The notes under the pieces were generated by a model. That model worked only from the letters and a program-made list of their open reading frames with translations, was not told the DNA's origin and searched no databases. The translations under genes and the position numbers were made by a program. From Clitoria ternatea (taxonomy: Eukaryota; Streptophyta; Magnoliopsida; Fabales; Fabaceae), in the NCBI GenBank assembly GCA_037962975.1, contig CM075669.1, positions 187,930,501 to 187,994,500 of the forward strand: a stretch of DNA of 64,000 nt, written 5' to 3'. Shown here piece after piece: positions 24,706 through 36,877 of this stretch (position 1 is its first letter; every line of letters starts with the position of its first letter).

Positions 24706-27039
24706 CTGTCATTCTATAGAAATTATGCAGATTTTGCACCAAAAATGAACTTCTCAACTACCAAAACCCATGCAAACGATATCGAAATGTCACCAAATTT
24801 TGACACAGGCTAAAGCACATTAATTGTGGCGTGTGGCCACCGGCCTCACTCAAAATTCCTTTAAAATGAGTGACTTATCCACATAAATGCGTCTTACCCG
24901 TTTTGAGGCACTTTTGTGCAACTCAAGGGCCTATTCTCAATAGAATTAGCCCACTCCAGTTTCTACAAGTTATAAACTATGCATAGAAGCTATTGGAACT
25001 ATCCCATGTCATTCAATCCTCATAAAACTCTATTTGGCTCTATTAGTTCCTTAATTATGCATTAATGTCAATACCTAATTTCACATTTTAAGCATTTTCT
25101 CTACCAATATAAACATGAATGCCAACAAATGGGCCTTAGCCTTTCATTACCAATATTCATTCATCAAAATTGCATGGAATTCTAAATTCACATGGTATAT
25201 GCATACTTCAACCCCTCATGTGTTATTCATCATCATATTTACACATATATTATCACCAATAGACAACAATTTGCTATTCACATCATTTCACTATAATCAT
25301 GGCAAGGCAATAATGAGTATCATGACATACAATAATCATCAATTATATAACTCATGCAATTTGAATGTAAACTCCTCTCCTACCTCGAGGCAAGAACCGC
25401 AACAATTCCAATGCTCTGAATGCTCCGCCACATTATCTGGAATACAATCTACACAACATACATATGCATTCATACAATTAATAAGCCATCATAATTCTAA
25501 ACATTTGCTAGCTTATCATAAAGCTCAACATCAAGTCCTAAACTTGCTAAACACCAATTTATGCCATTTTGTTAGGCTTCGGGAATTCCTTTCCCAAAAC
25601 TAAGATTCTCTAGATCTTAAAGACTAACTAAACCCAACAACATCATTATCTCATCCATTTCAATAATGTAATCCTAAATCACCTCAATTCTTCAAAAATA
25701 ATCATTATCATCATCTATTATCGTAACTAATGACACCCAACATTGAATATTTCATATACCCCTCCTTAAAATCAATTCTTCTACTCCCTCACATTCCATA
25801 TTCATATTAACACCTATCTATAGGTTTCACCATCAATGGTTCTACATTATTTTAATCTACATTCAATCTTAAACATCATCTATCCACTTTCAATTTAACC
25901 TCCTAACCACAATACATATATTCCCTCAGATTCTTAGGACAAGAGTTTTCATTAAAACTCAACGACCATTATCAAGATTCGTCAATTCATCATCAATGGC
26001 TATCTCTCATCATTAACATCATTCTCTAACATCATTAAACATACATTCTACTCACATTTTACATTTTCCCCTAATATATTAAAGTTAGGGTTCCATTAAA
26101 ACCCAACCATCACCACAAATAATCAATTCCAATCTTTCCAAGACCCATTCCAAAGCATAAATCATTAATACCTATCAATTGGCCAAAAGCCCCAAATTCC
26201 TAAACTTGGGGTTTTCATCATAAATACTTCCACTCATAATCCACATGCATTTAAACTCTCTCCCAACACCTACAACTCATAACCAAGGGTTTAAGCTCTT
26301 GAAAAATGGTAAGAAGCTTACCTCAAGAGAAGAAAGAGGCAGCTCCCAAGAGAGGGGGAGGGCCACACGAAGAGGGGGAGAGTTCCAGCTACAAGCTTCT
26401 CCTTCAAGCTTCCAAGAATACGAAAATGGTGGAGGAGGAGAGGGCCACCATTAGCTTAGGGTTTTGAAGAGAAGAAGAAGAAGAGGAGGAGAAGGAGAAG
26501 AGATAAAGGGAAAAGGATAGAAAGAAGGAGAAGAAGTGGCGTGAAAACAAAGAGAGGGAGGAGAGTTTGCTTTTAAATTTTTACCCCTCATTAAAATTTT
26601 ACTGTTTTATAATATTCAGGATCTCTATTCGGGCTCGATATATTATCCAAAAATTATTCCGAAAGATATATTCGGATTCCCAATAATATTCTTAACAGCC
26701 CTGACCAACGGTATCTCAATTGGAGATACCTGGTCTGACTCCCATATCTTCACCGGGTATAATTTAACTCTTAAAGCCCCAATAAATTATAAATAATCTT
26801 CATAAATCTCAATTTAATTATTTCAATATTTTTGGGACATTTATTAACCCATTTATAATTATTTAATATTTATTCCTCCTATTTAATCATTTTTTTAAAA
26901 TTCGGGGTGTTACAGTGTTCGTATTTCACAATTGATAATATTCATATTATTTTACTATGGTATTTAAAGGTTGTTGTTATTCTGAAGATTGAAATTTTAA
27001 ATCGTTAAAAAATAGGCGAAATGGAAAAAATAAAGAAAA

Positions 27040-27344
27040 AAAATACTTTTTACACTGGTTGTTGTCAATAGCAGGTGTAAAATGTATACTTTTTACACCG
27101 AGCATAAATGAATGGCCGGTAAGAAAAATACATTTTATACTGGTCGTAATGAATAGAACCGGTGTAAATTAAACATTTTACACTGGTTCCTTACTTAATA
27201 ACCGGGGTAAAATGTATTTTCCTCACCGGTTGTTGACCAATGTAAAAAAGTCCCATTTTTCTCACTTGTTGCGTCTACACCGGTCATACAACCGGTGTAA
27301 AAAGCCCAAAATGACCGGTGTAAAAAGTGTTTTCTACACTAATG
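27040..27344 (+). mobile_element. CACTA-type terminus with ACCGGTGTAAAA subterminal repeats
   Basis: Roughly ten copies of ACCGGTGTAAAA or its complement TTTTACACCGGT, in both orientations and variably decayed, lie between 27040 and 27325. They end in GTGTTTTCTACACTAATG, a reversed CACTA-like terminus with one or two changes. The motif core ACCGGT is itself a palindrome. This family differs from the one ending at 9895. No transposase was found. Confidence 0.55.
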
Positions 27345-29738
27345 GGGTAATGTGAAATGTATGGACCAATGGATAATATCCAATTTCATTTCACTTTTCT
27401 CATTCCTCCTTCTCAAAAATTCGGTGCATTCCCTCTTCCTCACCACTCTCTTACTTTTCATCGTTTCTTTATTCCTTTCTTGCTCCCAACCATATGCCCT
27501 CTCCTCCATAGCCATTTTGTGAAAATCAACACCCAAGCTTTGATTTGTGAAGGATACATTTGATATTGGAGCTAGCTTTGGGTCACTCTCTCTCTTCCTC
27601 TTCTATTTTTGTTTTCCATTGGAGCTTGGTGTAAGGTATGAACCTCATTCTCATTTATTGATTCTATTCAATGTTTTAAGGTTTTAAGAGCTTGATAGTG
27701 GTGGATTGGATGTTGTTGAGATGAAATAAGCATGTGGGGATGTGAAGCCCTAGGTTAGCTGATATGAACATGTAAATTTTTATAGCTAAATGGTGGTATA
27801 CAAATTTAAGAGTTTGGTTGTGCCTAAGCAATGCATGAAAATGATTAAAAGTTATGGTTTATGATGTTGGGTGAAAACCCTAGGTTAGGTACCTTTGTGG
27901 CTTTTGGAAATGGCTAAGAAAATGTGTTTATTTGACATGGAAATAACTAGTTGGTATGAAGATAAAGTTTGGAATGGATGGTAATGATTATTGGTGTTAT
28001 TAGGTGTAACATCCCAAATTTTAAAAATAAAGAATTAATTAAAGAAATAAATATTGAATAATTGAATGCGAATTATTTAATGTCTCAAAATATTGGAAAT
28101 GATTAAATTAAGATTTTCGGGGACTATTAGTAATTTATTGGAACCGAATAATCAGAAAACTGACCCGGTTAAAATATGAGTGTCAGACCAAGTATCTCTG
28201 ATTGAGATGCCGTTGGTCAGGGCTGTAGATAATATTATGGGGAATCTGAATATGTATTCAGAATAACTTTTAGAATGGGTATTGAGCCCGAACAGAGATC
28301 CTGTTTGTGGTAAAACGGTAAAATTTAAATGAATGAAGTTAAAAATTAAAACAAAAACTCCACCCTCATTCTCATTATTCACGTTGCTTTCTGTCAAGGA
28401 GGGGGGAAACACTCTTGCTCTTTTTCTTCTCACTTTCTTATTCCCTTTTACTCCATCTCCTTCATCTTTGTCTTCTCTAAAAATCTTGACCAAGTGGTAC
28501 CCTTCCTCTCTCATTTTCGTTCACCATTGGAGCAAGGAGAAGACTTTAGGTGTTTGATGTCCTTCCCCTCTTCTCTTCCAATTTCGAGCTCACCATCCTC
28601 TCCCTTGTTTCCCATTTTCGTTTTTGGAACAAGGTAAGCTTCTTGCCATTTTTCTTGTGTTTGGAACCTAGGAAATTGATGGTTATGACTTGGGAGAATA
28701 TTACATGCATATGGGTATTGAATGGAACCATTTAATTCACAAAACCTAAGGTGGGGTGGAATAAATGTGGACTTTTATGAGCACTAAAAAGGGTACATGG
28801 AAATGGCATGGGAGGGTGATGAATATTGATGTACATTTATGATGTTTGTTGGATTTTTAATAAAACCCTAACCTATAAATTTGGGGGAAATGTATAATGT
28901 GAATGGGGTTAGTATTTATTGATGGAAGAGGTGTTATTAATGATGAGGTATTGCCATAAATGATGATTGGTGATGGTGGTTGGAAGCCATAAATGAAAAA
29001 CCCACTTAAGAAGTTGGATGTGAAAATGGCATGTGTGGGTAACTTGACTACTTAGGTTATGGACTTTGATAATAATGGATTTGGACTAAAGGGAAGGAAT
29101 CCCGGAAACCTAATAAGGAAAATGAATGAAATCTATGAATAATTTCTACATGATGAGAATCATGTGTATATGTATATATATTGATAATGATGCTTGAATA
29201 AATGATTGATGTGGTCCTACAATTGATTGATGTAGGACTTGATACCACTTGTGAGGCGGGAACATCAAACCCGGAATTCTACTTCTCTTGAGATAGGAGA
29301 GGGGTGTATTTTCTAAATGTATGATGCATTGAATGTTGATAGTATATGTATTGATGTAATGTGGCATGTTTTCCATGAATGTATGTAGTAATATATGTAT
29401 TTGATATGAAATTAAGCATGGCTCTAGTAATGATTGATTGTAGAATGATACCTTGATGAGGTTACAAATTGTAGAATATGTGTTGGCATGATATTGCTTC
29501 CATGTGTGGATGAATAATTATATGTGATCCTTGGCTAGGATAACTCTTGAGCTTTACGAATAGCGTGCCTTGGATGAATGATGTGTATGTTGAAATATAC
29601 GCCACAAACATTGTGAATGAGTATGAGGTATACCCTAGATGAGAGGGTGAGACGATCCTTATGAGGTTAAGACATGCATGAGTATTGTTGCATATATATA
29701 TATAGCATGGCATGCATAAGCATATTTGTAAAATGAAT

Positions 29739-30070
29739 AACCTTGCGGGGTTCCACAAAGGGAGTACCCCTTGCGAGGCGGGAAACCGATGTGATGACAT
29801 TTATGATATAAATAACCTTGCGGGGTTCCACGAAGGGGGTACCCGACGTGACGACGATATGGAATTTTTAGGATGAATAACCTTGCGGGGTTCCACGAAG
29901 GGAGTACCCCTTGCGAGGCGAGAAACCGATGTGATGACATTAATAAGATAAATAACCTTGCGGGGTTCCACGAAGGGAGTACTCAATGTGATGACAATAT
30001 GAAATTGTAAAATAAATGACCTTGCGGGGTCCCATAAAGGGAGTACTTCTTGCGAGGTAGAAAACTGATG
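29739..30070 (+). repeat. CCTTGCGGGGTTCCACGAAGGG tandem blocks
   Basis: Five blocks begin AACCTTGCGGGGTTCCA at about 29739, 29814, 29879, 29954 and 30018, with alternating distances of 75 and 64-65 bp. Longer units add GGGAGTACCCCTTGCGAGG and GGGAAACCGATG. They correspond to the 72-bp repeats of the LARD LTRs read in the other sense. Confidence 0.9.
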
Positions 30071-31214
30071 TGATGATAATTAATAAGAGTGGATATGATT
30101 ACTATTGGAATGAAATCGGATCCGTGCATATGCATTCTTAAACACCAGCATGTGCATTAGCCATAGAAGCATGGCATTGAGTGATATCCCATTGAGGAAG
30201 TTATGTGAAGTGTACATGGAATCCTCTTGAGCACTAACTATATTTGTGTTTATTGGTTTGGTGTGACTCAATGAATTTTATGGTTATGAGTGTTCTATGA
30301 ATTGGATGATTGATTGATTTTAGTGTCACTTGATCTTCTTTTTGGGAGAAGATGTTTAACTTGCATTCATATGTATATTATCACTAATTATTGGATTTTT
30401 CATCATTGAGAAAGTATACTCACTCTCCGTGTGGTATATTTTTTTTAGCTCTTGTGTTGTAGGGCTTGACCATGAAGCTCGTGGGAGGAAGAATTGGGTG
30501 AAGGAGGTTAATTGGGTAAAGGATGCCTTGGCCAGCAATTGTTTTGATTTTATGCCTTATACGTGTGTTTTTCTAATGTATATACATGATGGATATTTTG
30601 TATAGCCTTGAACTAATATGGATAACTTGTAGAGATGATAAGTAGATGAATGATGATTTTGGAGGTCACGTAGGAAAATGAGACCCTTGTATTGTATGGC
30701 TCGTTTTCATTGGTGACCTTGACAATGATTGGATAATGGGATGATATGTTAGGTTGATAGAATTGATTAATTCATGGAGGTTTATCTAGATTTTGTGTTT
30801 TACAGGGCATACAATATGATAAGCTTGAATATGTTGAAATTCAAATGATTTTCATGCATGATTAGGGAACCTAATGGATGAAAATGAGTTTTAAGGACTA
30901 TGAATTGTAGGTAATGATTCCAATAGCTCAAATGTATGATTTGTGACTTGTGTAGATTGGAATGGGTTGATTATACCAAGAATGGACCCCTATGTTGTCT
31001 CTAAATGCTTTGAAATGTGCTAAATGCACTTATACGCATAAGTTCCTTATTTCTAGGAATTTTTGAGTACGGCCAGTGGCCACACGTCACAAATGATATA
31101 TTATAACTTGTGTTAAAGTTTGGTAGCATTCCGATATCGTTTGTATACGCTTTGATAGTTGAGAAGTCCATCTTTTTTCAAAAATCTACATAATTTATGC
31201 ATACTGATAGGGTG

Positions 31215-31622
31215 TAATTGATTAGCTCCCCTGACCTAATCGATTACAAGGCTCCTGTCTTTAAGGTAATTGATTACATTCAGTGTTGTAATCGATTATG
31301 AACCAACCCGAAGCCTTGTAATCGATTAGATTGGTCCTTGTAATCGAATAGGTGAAATACCTGATGTATTACATACATTCTAGGAGCTCTGTAATCGATT
31401 ATTCCCAACTCTATAATTGATTAGTGTAGATTCCAGTAGCTTGGTAATCAATTATAATTGGACCCAACAGAAACAATGTAATCGATTATTCTAAGTGTTG
31501 TAATCTATTAGGTGAAACCCCTGATTCAATGTACCATTTCAAAAGCTCTATAATCGATTACGCCTTGCTCTGTAATCGATTATGGTAATGTAATCGATTA
31601 ACTCCTGCCCTGTAACCGATTG
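31215..31622 (+). repeat. TAATCGATTA palindrome-dimer array (solo LTR)
   Basis: Copies, some decayed, start at 31215, 31237, 31267, 31289, 31319, 31341, 31392, 31414, 31445, 31479, 31501, 31551, 31573, 31591 and 31613. Distances are 22, 30, 22, 30, 22, 51, 22, 31, 34, 22, 50, 22, 18, 22. The 22/30/51 rule is the same as in the LARD although the two LTRs belong to different families. Confidence 0.9.
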
Positions 31623-33101
31623 GGGCCTTTGATTTATACATGATTAATCAACTATATCAATCAGGATCGAAATGGTACTACTTGAGTATTTCTTGTGCAC
31701 TCTGATACCTTCTCATATCTTCATATATGGGATACGTTTTTCATAGATCCGGGGTATTGACTAAAGCTTTCCTTCGCGCTCCCTTGCTGAAATAATTTCT
31801 TTAAAATCGTGAAAAATTTACCCTTATTTTTTGGGGTGTTACATTAGGAATTTGAGGAAGTCAAGAAAGTGTGTTAATGCCTTGAGTAGTTAAGTTTGGT
31901 GCATGTTGTATTTTAGTAGTATTGACATGATAAACTGGGATGGCATATTTTGAGACATTAGAGACCCATTAAGCATGATGGGAGAGGTGTTTGATGTGGT
32001 TGTAAGTCATTAGATTATAGAGAATCTTGGTTAATGGAAAGGAATTCCTGAAACCTAATAAGAGAAAGAATTGATGTTTATAACATGTATTATACATGTT
32101 GAGAATCTTAAATATGAAGTTAATGGTACTTAAATGTGTGTTAATATAGGATTAATTCCGAATGATGAGGTTAGACCGTCGAATCGCTCGGACAATTTCT
32201 CTTGAGGTATGAGAGGAGTTATATATTCTAAATGCATGAATTGGAAATATTGGTGATTGTTGCATTCTGATATGAATCATATTTACCTTGCCTTGATTGT
32301 TGTGTTGTGATGCAATGAGTGGCTTGTTGATTTCTTGATGGCAAATATGTCTTATGCATTTAGAATATATATGTGTGTGGTGTGTTACTTGTAGTGAAAT
32401 TGATATATGTTGAGTTGTGGCAATGTGTATGCCTATGTATTAGAATACAAAAGTTATGTGTTTCACTACGAATATCAATGATTATGTTGGTGATGTGAAT
32501 AATGATATGATGTTGTATAACACGCCCATGATTGTTAATGGAAAATGATTGGCAATGTTGTTACTATTAATATTAAGATTTGATTCGTTAAAGATATATA
32601 TGCCATATATATATATATATATGAAAGAATGATAAGATTGATAAAAACTTAAATCCACTAAGAGAAGGTGATGAAGATGATGGATAATTGATGAGTAGCG
32701 TGGTAAGATGCATAGTGTGAGATTGCATATGATCTGCATCTGTATTGTATCCATGACATATTTTCATAGCTGCAGGTGTGGAATGTTAGAGGTTTCTCTA
32801 GTTGGCCCAGTGGGAGGGCGGCTCTGTGCACGAGCATTTGTTTACCCTAGCGATTCAGTTGTGAAATCACGAAGCAGTCCATGCTTAATCACGGGGGTTG
32901 CATGTGGTTGAGCTGGTAGGGGTGGCTATTTGAGGAGCAAGTTTTCCCCTGTGGTCCTGTTGGATCACAGCTGCCATAGCATAGTTCATGGTTGGCTCGC
33001 AACACCATTTTGATGTTGATGTTGTTTACTGTTGTCATGGTGAAAATAACAGGTGTCGCATGATGGGCGATGTGGTTTGGTACCAATGAAATTGAGATTT
33101 G

Positions 33102-33102
<1 letters not shown>

Positions 33103-33141
<39 letters not shown>
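33103..33141. repeat. (TA)n microsatellite
   Basis: About 19 TA units inside the long LTR 27345-34875. A shorter TA run lies at about 32594-32623. Confidence 0.95.
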
Positions 33142-33146
<5 letters not shown>

Positions 33147-34108
33147 TAATTTTCTACTGCGGTAGGGGCATGGTTGTATACCTATGCTTGAACTCACATT
33201 GATGTCTTATATTCCAACAGTAGGATCCGTATTGCATTGTTGCATCTTTATTGAATATATCCTTTGTGCATATGCATTATCCTAAGAGCATTGCATATAG
33301 CCTAGAGATATGCCAAAACGATAATGAGATATTGGATAGGTGATGATTGATGGAACAGTGAAAACTTGAGACAAGATAATTAATAATGATGAAAACTCTA
33401 TGATAAGACTTATGATGAATTGTCATAATCCACATTGGGTGGTACGGAGAAATGATTGATTATAAATGTGTATAGTTAGCTATGTGTGCCTATGATTATA
33501 AGATGATTATTTGGAATGTATTTTAGTGCTTATGTTGCAAAGCACATGATGATTTGTACGCATATACACATGATCACAAATGTTTGGTTTTCGTTGTTTT
33601 GAACATAATGACTCACTATCCCATGTTGTCTCTTTTTAAGCATTATGATGTAGGACCAACATGGGATGATATGTCCTTTTGAAGATTGAAGTGTTTTGGA
33701 ATAAGGTATAATAGTTGTAAGTGAATTCCTTGACCGACAAATAATGACATTGTGGATGATGTATATGATTAATGCTATTGTTTATCACATTGTGTATATG
33801 GCTCAATTTATTTTTTAAACAATACCCTATTCTTTTAAAGGATTAATTTATGGACATTTGTTTTGTAAACAATTATGCATGACATAAATGTGAAGTTTGG
33901 ATTGCTATTATGATAGTATTGGTCTTGATGGACTTGTATTTAGAGTGAATGATGAATGACCATTTTAATACCCAATTTTGTCTTAAATATGTGAATTAGA
34001 TGATATTGTATTAGAATGAGTTAGAGGCATGCATTAATTGGAATGGTATTTTGATTTGGAACCATTGGCACTATGATAATGGGGTTCAAATTTTGAAATC
34101 TGATAATC

Positions 34109-34562
34109 TCTCTCAAGTGAGTGAAATCTCGCTTAAGCGAGAATGTGATATATTAGTGTTGTGCTCTCAGGACTATTTCCGCTCAGGAGAGATTCTTTTC
34201 GCTCAATGAGAGTCAGAGGAGCTAGTTTGCTTGTTGCTTGCTCAAGCGAGGCTTGAGCCAAAGGTATGGGTGAGATTCTGTGATATTTTTGCTCAAGCGA
34301 TAAGTGACTCGCTCAAGCGAAAATGTAATGTCTGATTTTGTGATATTTTCACTCCAGCGAGAAGTGTCTCGCTCAAGCGAGCATGAAAGGCTTGCATTCT
34401 GCAAGATTTTCGCTCAAGTGAGAAGTGTCTCGCTTAAACGAAAATCAAAAGTTTGATTATATGATATTTTTGCTTAAGCAAGAGTTGTCTCGCTCAAGCG
34501 AAAATATGAGGATCTGATTCTGGATCCTACTCGCTCAAGTGAGTTTATGCTCGCTTAAGTGA
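34109..34562 (+). repeat. TCGCTCAAGCGA palindrome array (second LTR family)
   Basis: Fifteen copies, several decayed, start at 34109, 34129, 34179, 34199, 34238, 34289, 34309, 34350, 34370, 34410, 34430, 34470, 34490, 34531 and 34551. Pairs are 20 bp apart with 40 or 50 bp between pairs; in the second half the period is 60-61 bp and the long spacer keeps a GATTNTGTGATATTTT part, so that half is still visibly a tandem repeat. Confidence 0.9.
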
Positions 34563-34875
34563 GACTATCAGGATTGAAATTCTAGGTTTTTCTTTATTAT
34601 TTTGGATCTCTTCTCATATCTTCATCTATGATAAGAGATGGTATCCTATATACATATTCTTTTCTTCCGTTGTACATTTATTCTCCATGTATACGTTTAA
34701 GGGCACTTTTCTTCGATCCACTTCTTTTATTTCTTTAAAATCATGGCTTCTAATTTTTCATGGTTTGGGTCTTGATGCAAGTTGCTGGTTATGGGTTTTA
34801 ACAACGTGAAAATTTATCTTTATTTTCAATAACTAATTGTGTCTATATTCGGATCCAGGGAATCAGGGTGCCACA

Positions 34876-35720
34876 ATATATACGCAAGGGAAAGGTAACC
34901 CTAGGCGGAAGATTTAACAATTGGGAGCAACATCACCTATTCCACGACCACAATGCCGCAATGGCCTCTCAAAAGACAACTGCCTTCGTCACAGGGCAAA
35001 AAGCTCACCTGTAATTGAAGTGACGCTCATAAACTCTAGAGGCTTATTTAAGAACATTGGGATACAAAACGCATCATTATTGCAAAAACGGCTTCATTCA
35101 GACATCACCTTAAGAAATACAGCAACAGTTACCCACTATCAGACACATGTCTTCCCTTAAACCTCCCTCTTAAAACGTTACGAATTTCCCCCCAACATGG
35201 ACAAGAGAACAAAAACAATTCCCTTACAACCCCAACATCAAGCCACTCGGAATGTCTCTACTTGGTATCGAACCACTCGAAACACCTCCACTCACTATCA
35301 AGTTACTCAAAGTATCTCCACTCGGTGTATAGTCACTCAACACGACCTTTAGCCGAGAGCTCGTTACTAGGGGGCTCATGTTCCCCCAAGTCTGAGGGGG
35401 AGGGTCCCATAGAACTCCCATCTTCCCTTTTTTAGGAAAAGTATCTTTAATGTCCTGATTCCCTCTAACCTTAGGCGATTATTGTTAGCAGACAAATGTT
35501 AGGCTGAAGTCAAGGTCGCTTTCCTATTGTATAAATAGGGTCTTATAATCTCCCTTATATTCTAAGTGACATTTTTTAGAAATAAACCCTAATTTTCCTA
35601 GAGTAATTTTCTAGAGTTTAACTTTTACACACTCAGAGTGAACAGAGAGATTTCATTAATGTTTTTAATTCCAAATATAAAAGTTTTTTGGATGTATTTT
35701 TGGTATTAATTGATTGATGA
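34876..35720 (+). mobile_element. Probable LTR retrotransposon remnant with TATA box
   Basis: Non-coding DNA with LTR-like traits: a TATA element TATAAATAGGG at 35530, a downstream T-rich part with AATAAACCC near 35582, and short CACTCGG-type motifs every 14-16 bp between 35244 and 35340. Neither end is defined and no coding trace is seen. It could be the remains of a Tat/Ogre-type LTR, which use similar motifs here (50673-54029); this is inference. Confidence 0.35.
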
Positions 35721-36800
35721 AAGATGTTTTTAAGTAAGAGTCAATATTAATATGTTGTAATTGCCAATTAAAAGCCTTAGTTGATGGAAAATAAAGAATG
35801 AAACAAAGAGCCCTGATATTTACCTACCATCAAGTCAACAGGTAGGCCTTCAAGTTGGCAGATTTCAAGCCGCGTGAAAATGTTTCATATAACAATGATG
35901 GACTGAGCATTTGTTCAAATAACTAGATTGGTTAGTTTTGAAGGCTCAGAAGTGGTGGGACACGTGACATTACATTGATAGAACACATAAGTAACTTTCT
36001 GTGTGGTGACAAAGAGGGAGTTAACTCCTATCAAGTTTGCAGATTTACGAGAATGCATGAAAATGAAATTGAACTTAGAAGCAAAAGAGATAATGAATTC
36101 AAAATGCTCCGGTATCTAAGAGCAACAGTTAGTCTCTCCACTTTAATTTTCACATCTTTTACTTTTTTGCATCTTGGTTCTGTTTGGACCTTTATTTTTG
36201 AAATTTTATGCATATTCTATGTATTTTCTCATGTGTTGAATCCTTGTATGCCTTGTATCAATATTTGATCTCTGTCACTTGGAATTACAAATTGTCTCAG
36301 GCACAATCTGTAATGTTTTTCTATTTGTGTTGCCAGAATAGTTTCCATACCGTTTTATTTTCTTTCATCGTGTACATCTTTCCAAATCCACTTTTATTTT
36401 CTACTTTAAATTTTATTTTTACTTAAAAGCCTTTAACACCATAAGCTCATCAATTTAAAAGCCTAAAACGGACTCTGATTCACGTCCTGCATTAAACTTA
36501 TGAATAAAAAATTATATAAATTTCACCCTAAATAGGAGACATTTCAAATTTGGGGTCACAATAATGGAGCTTAAATGTTTCTTTAGTAGATACTGAACTC
36601 AATTATTTTTGGTAACAATGGTGATCTCAATTTAGGTGTATTTTATGTAATAATGTTGCATATATTTCCATCTTCCTAGAAAAATTCACAAATGACAAAT
36701 GCAGAGCCAGGTCAGGTACCAATGATTAGCCGTTTCTATACAAAAGAAAATCCGAACTGCTTATTACTTCAAATTTTCAACAATCAAAACCATGCAGTTA
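35721..36800. other. No gene recognised; flank downstream of the phospholipase C gene
   Basis: AT-rich DNA. A short open stretch at 35975-36268 has no recognisable domain. The 3' end of the minus-strand phospholipase C transcript should lie near 36700-36800. Confidence 0.5.
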
Positions 36801-36806
36801 TTTATT
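36801..36806 (-). terminator. Possible polyadenylation signal of the phospholipase C gene
   Basis: AATAAA on the minus strand, about 72 bp after the stop codon at 36878. Plant signals are degenerate, so this is a likely rather than proven site. Confidence 0.4.
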
Positions 36807-36877
36807 GATTGCTGTGTGATGTTACAATCATGGGTTACATTTTCTCTATGATGTTGAAGATTGGCTCCAACATCTGT

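Larger units (their letters stand above)
10435..26914 (-). mobile_element. LARD: large non-autonomous Ty3/gypsy derivative, complete
   Basis: A complete minus-strand element flanked by the perfect 5-bp duplication GTGTT (10430-10434 and 26915-26919). Its two LTRs (22089-26914 and 10435-19494) both begin, read on the minus strand, TGTAACACCCCGAATTTT and end GGCGCTACA. Between them are a primer site, about 2.6 kb without coding capacity, and a polypurine tract. Without the nested insertion the element is about 12.7 kb. Long LTRs with a non-coding interior define LARDs, which must borrow gag and pol. The sequence NFKDEISFR-like just before the 3' LTR resembles the end of Del/Tekay chromovirus polyproteins, a hint at the parent lineage. 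LTR identity looks about 98% over a 200-bp stretch compared by eye. Confidence 0.85.
22089..26914 (-). repeat. 5' LTR of the LARD (4.8 kb)
   Basis: Read on the minus strand it runs from TGTAACACCCCGAATTTT at 26914 to GGCGCTACA at 22089. Landmarks in that direction: GAGATACCGTTGGTCAGGGC near 26730, CT-rich part near 26400-26580, donor-like AGGTAAG (26317-26323), the leader (24711-25010), the palindrome array (24441-24705), four 72-bp units (23320-23572), and an acceptor-like box near 22775-22810. It lacks the 418-bp duplication and the nested LTR of its partner. Confidence 0.9.
28005..31843 (+). mobile_element. Solo LTR, 3.84 kb, nested
   Basis: It runs from TGTAACATCCCAAATTTT to GGGGTGTTACA with the perfect duplication TTAGG (28000-28004 and 31844-31848). 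No interior or second LTR is present. Landmarks: GAGATGCCGTTGGTCAGGGC near 28206; CT-rich leader 28360-28620 and donor-like AGGTAAG at 28632; CCTTGCGGGGTTCCAC blocks 29741-30060; acceptor-like box near 30420-30463; leader and TAATCGATTA array 30905-31622; CTTCTCATATCTTCATATATG near 31710. Confidence 0.9.
27345..34875 (+). mobile_element. Long gypsy-type LTR (5' end missing), split by a nested solo LTR
   Basis: LTR sequence is 27345-28004 and 31844-34875. The start is cut at the CACTA terminus: the usual TGTAACA opening is absent. Landmarks: CT-rich leader 27376-27620 ending in a donor-like AAGGTATG (27633); CTTGAGGTATGAGAGG near 32203; TTGGCCCAGTGGGAGGGCGG near 32800 (shared with LTR C near 49715 and 49835); acceptor-like box near 33625-33652; GGTGCCACA end at 34875. 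A TCGCTCAAGCGA array sits near the 3' end. No reading frame looks like a gene. Confidence 0.7.

Noticed and set aside
29462..29986. Minus-strand ORFs with SRLARGTPFVEPRKVI-type repeats
   Set aside because: Same effect, caused by the CCTTGCGGGG blocks read on the other strand.
35975..36268. 97-codon ORF downstream of the phospholipase C gene
   Set aside because: No recognisable domain, ends in a hydrophobic AT-rich run, no supporting context; a chance ORF is the simplest reading.
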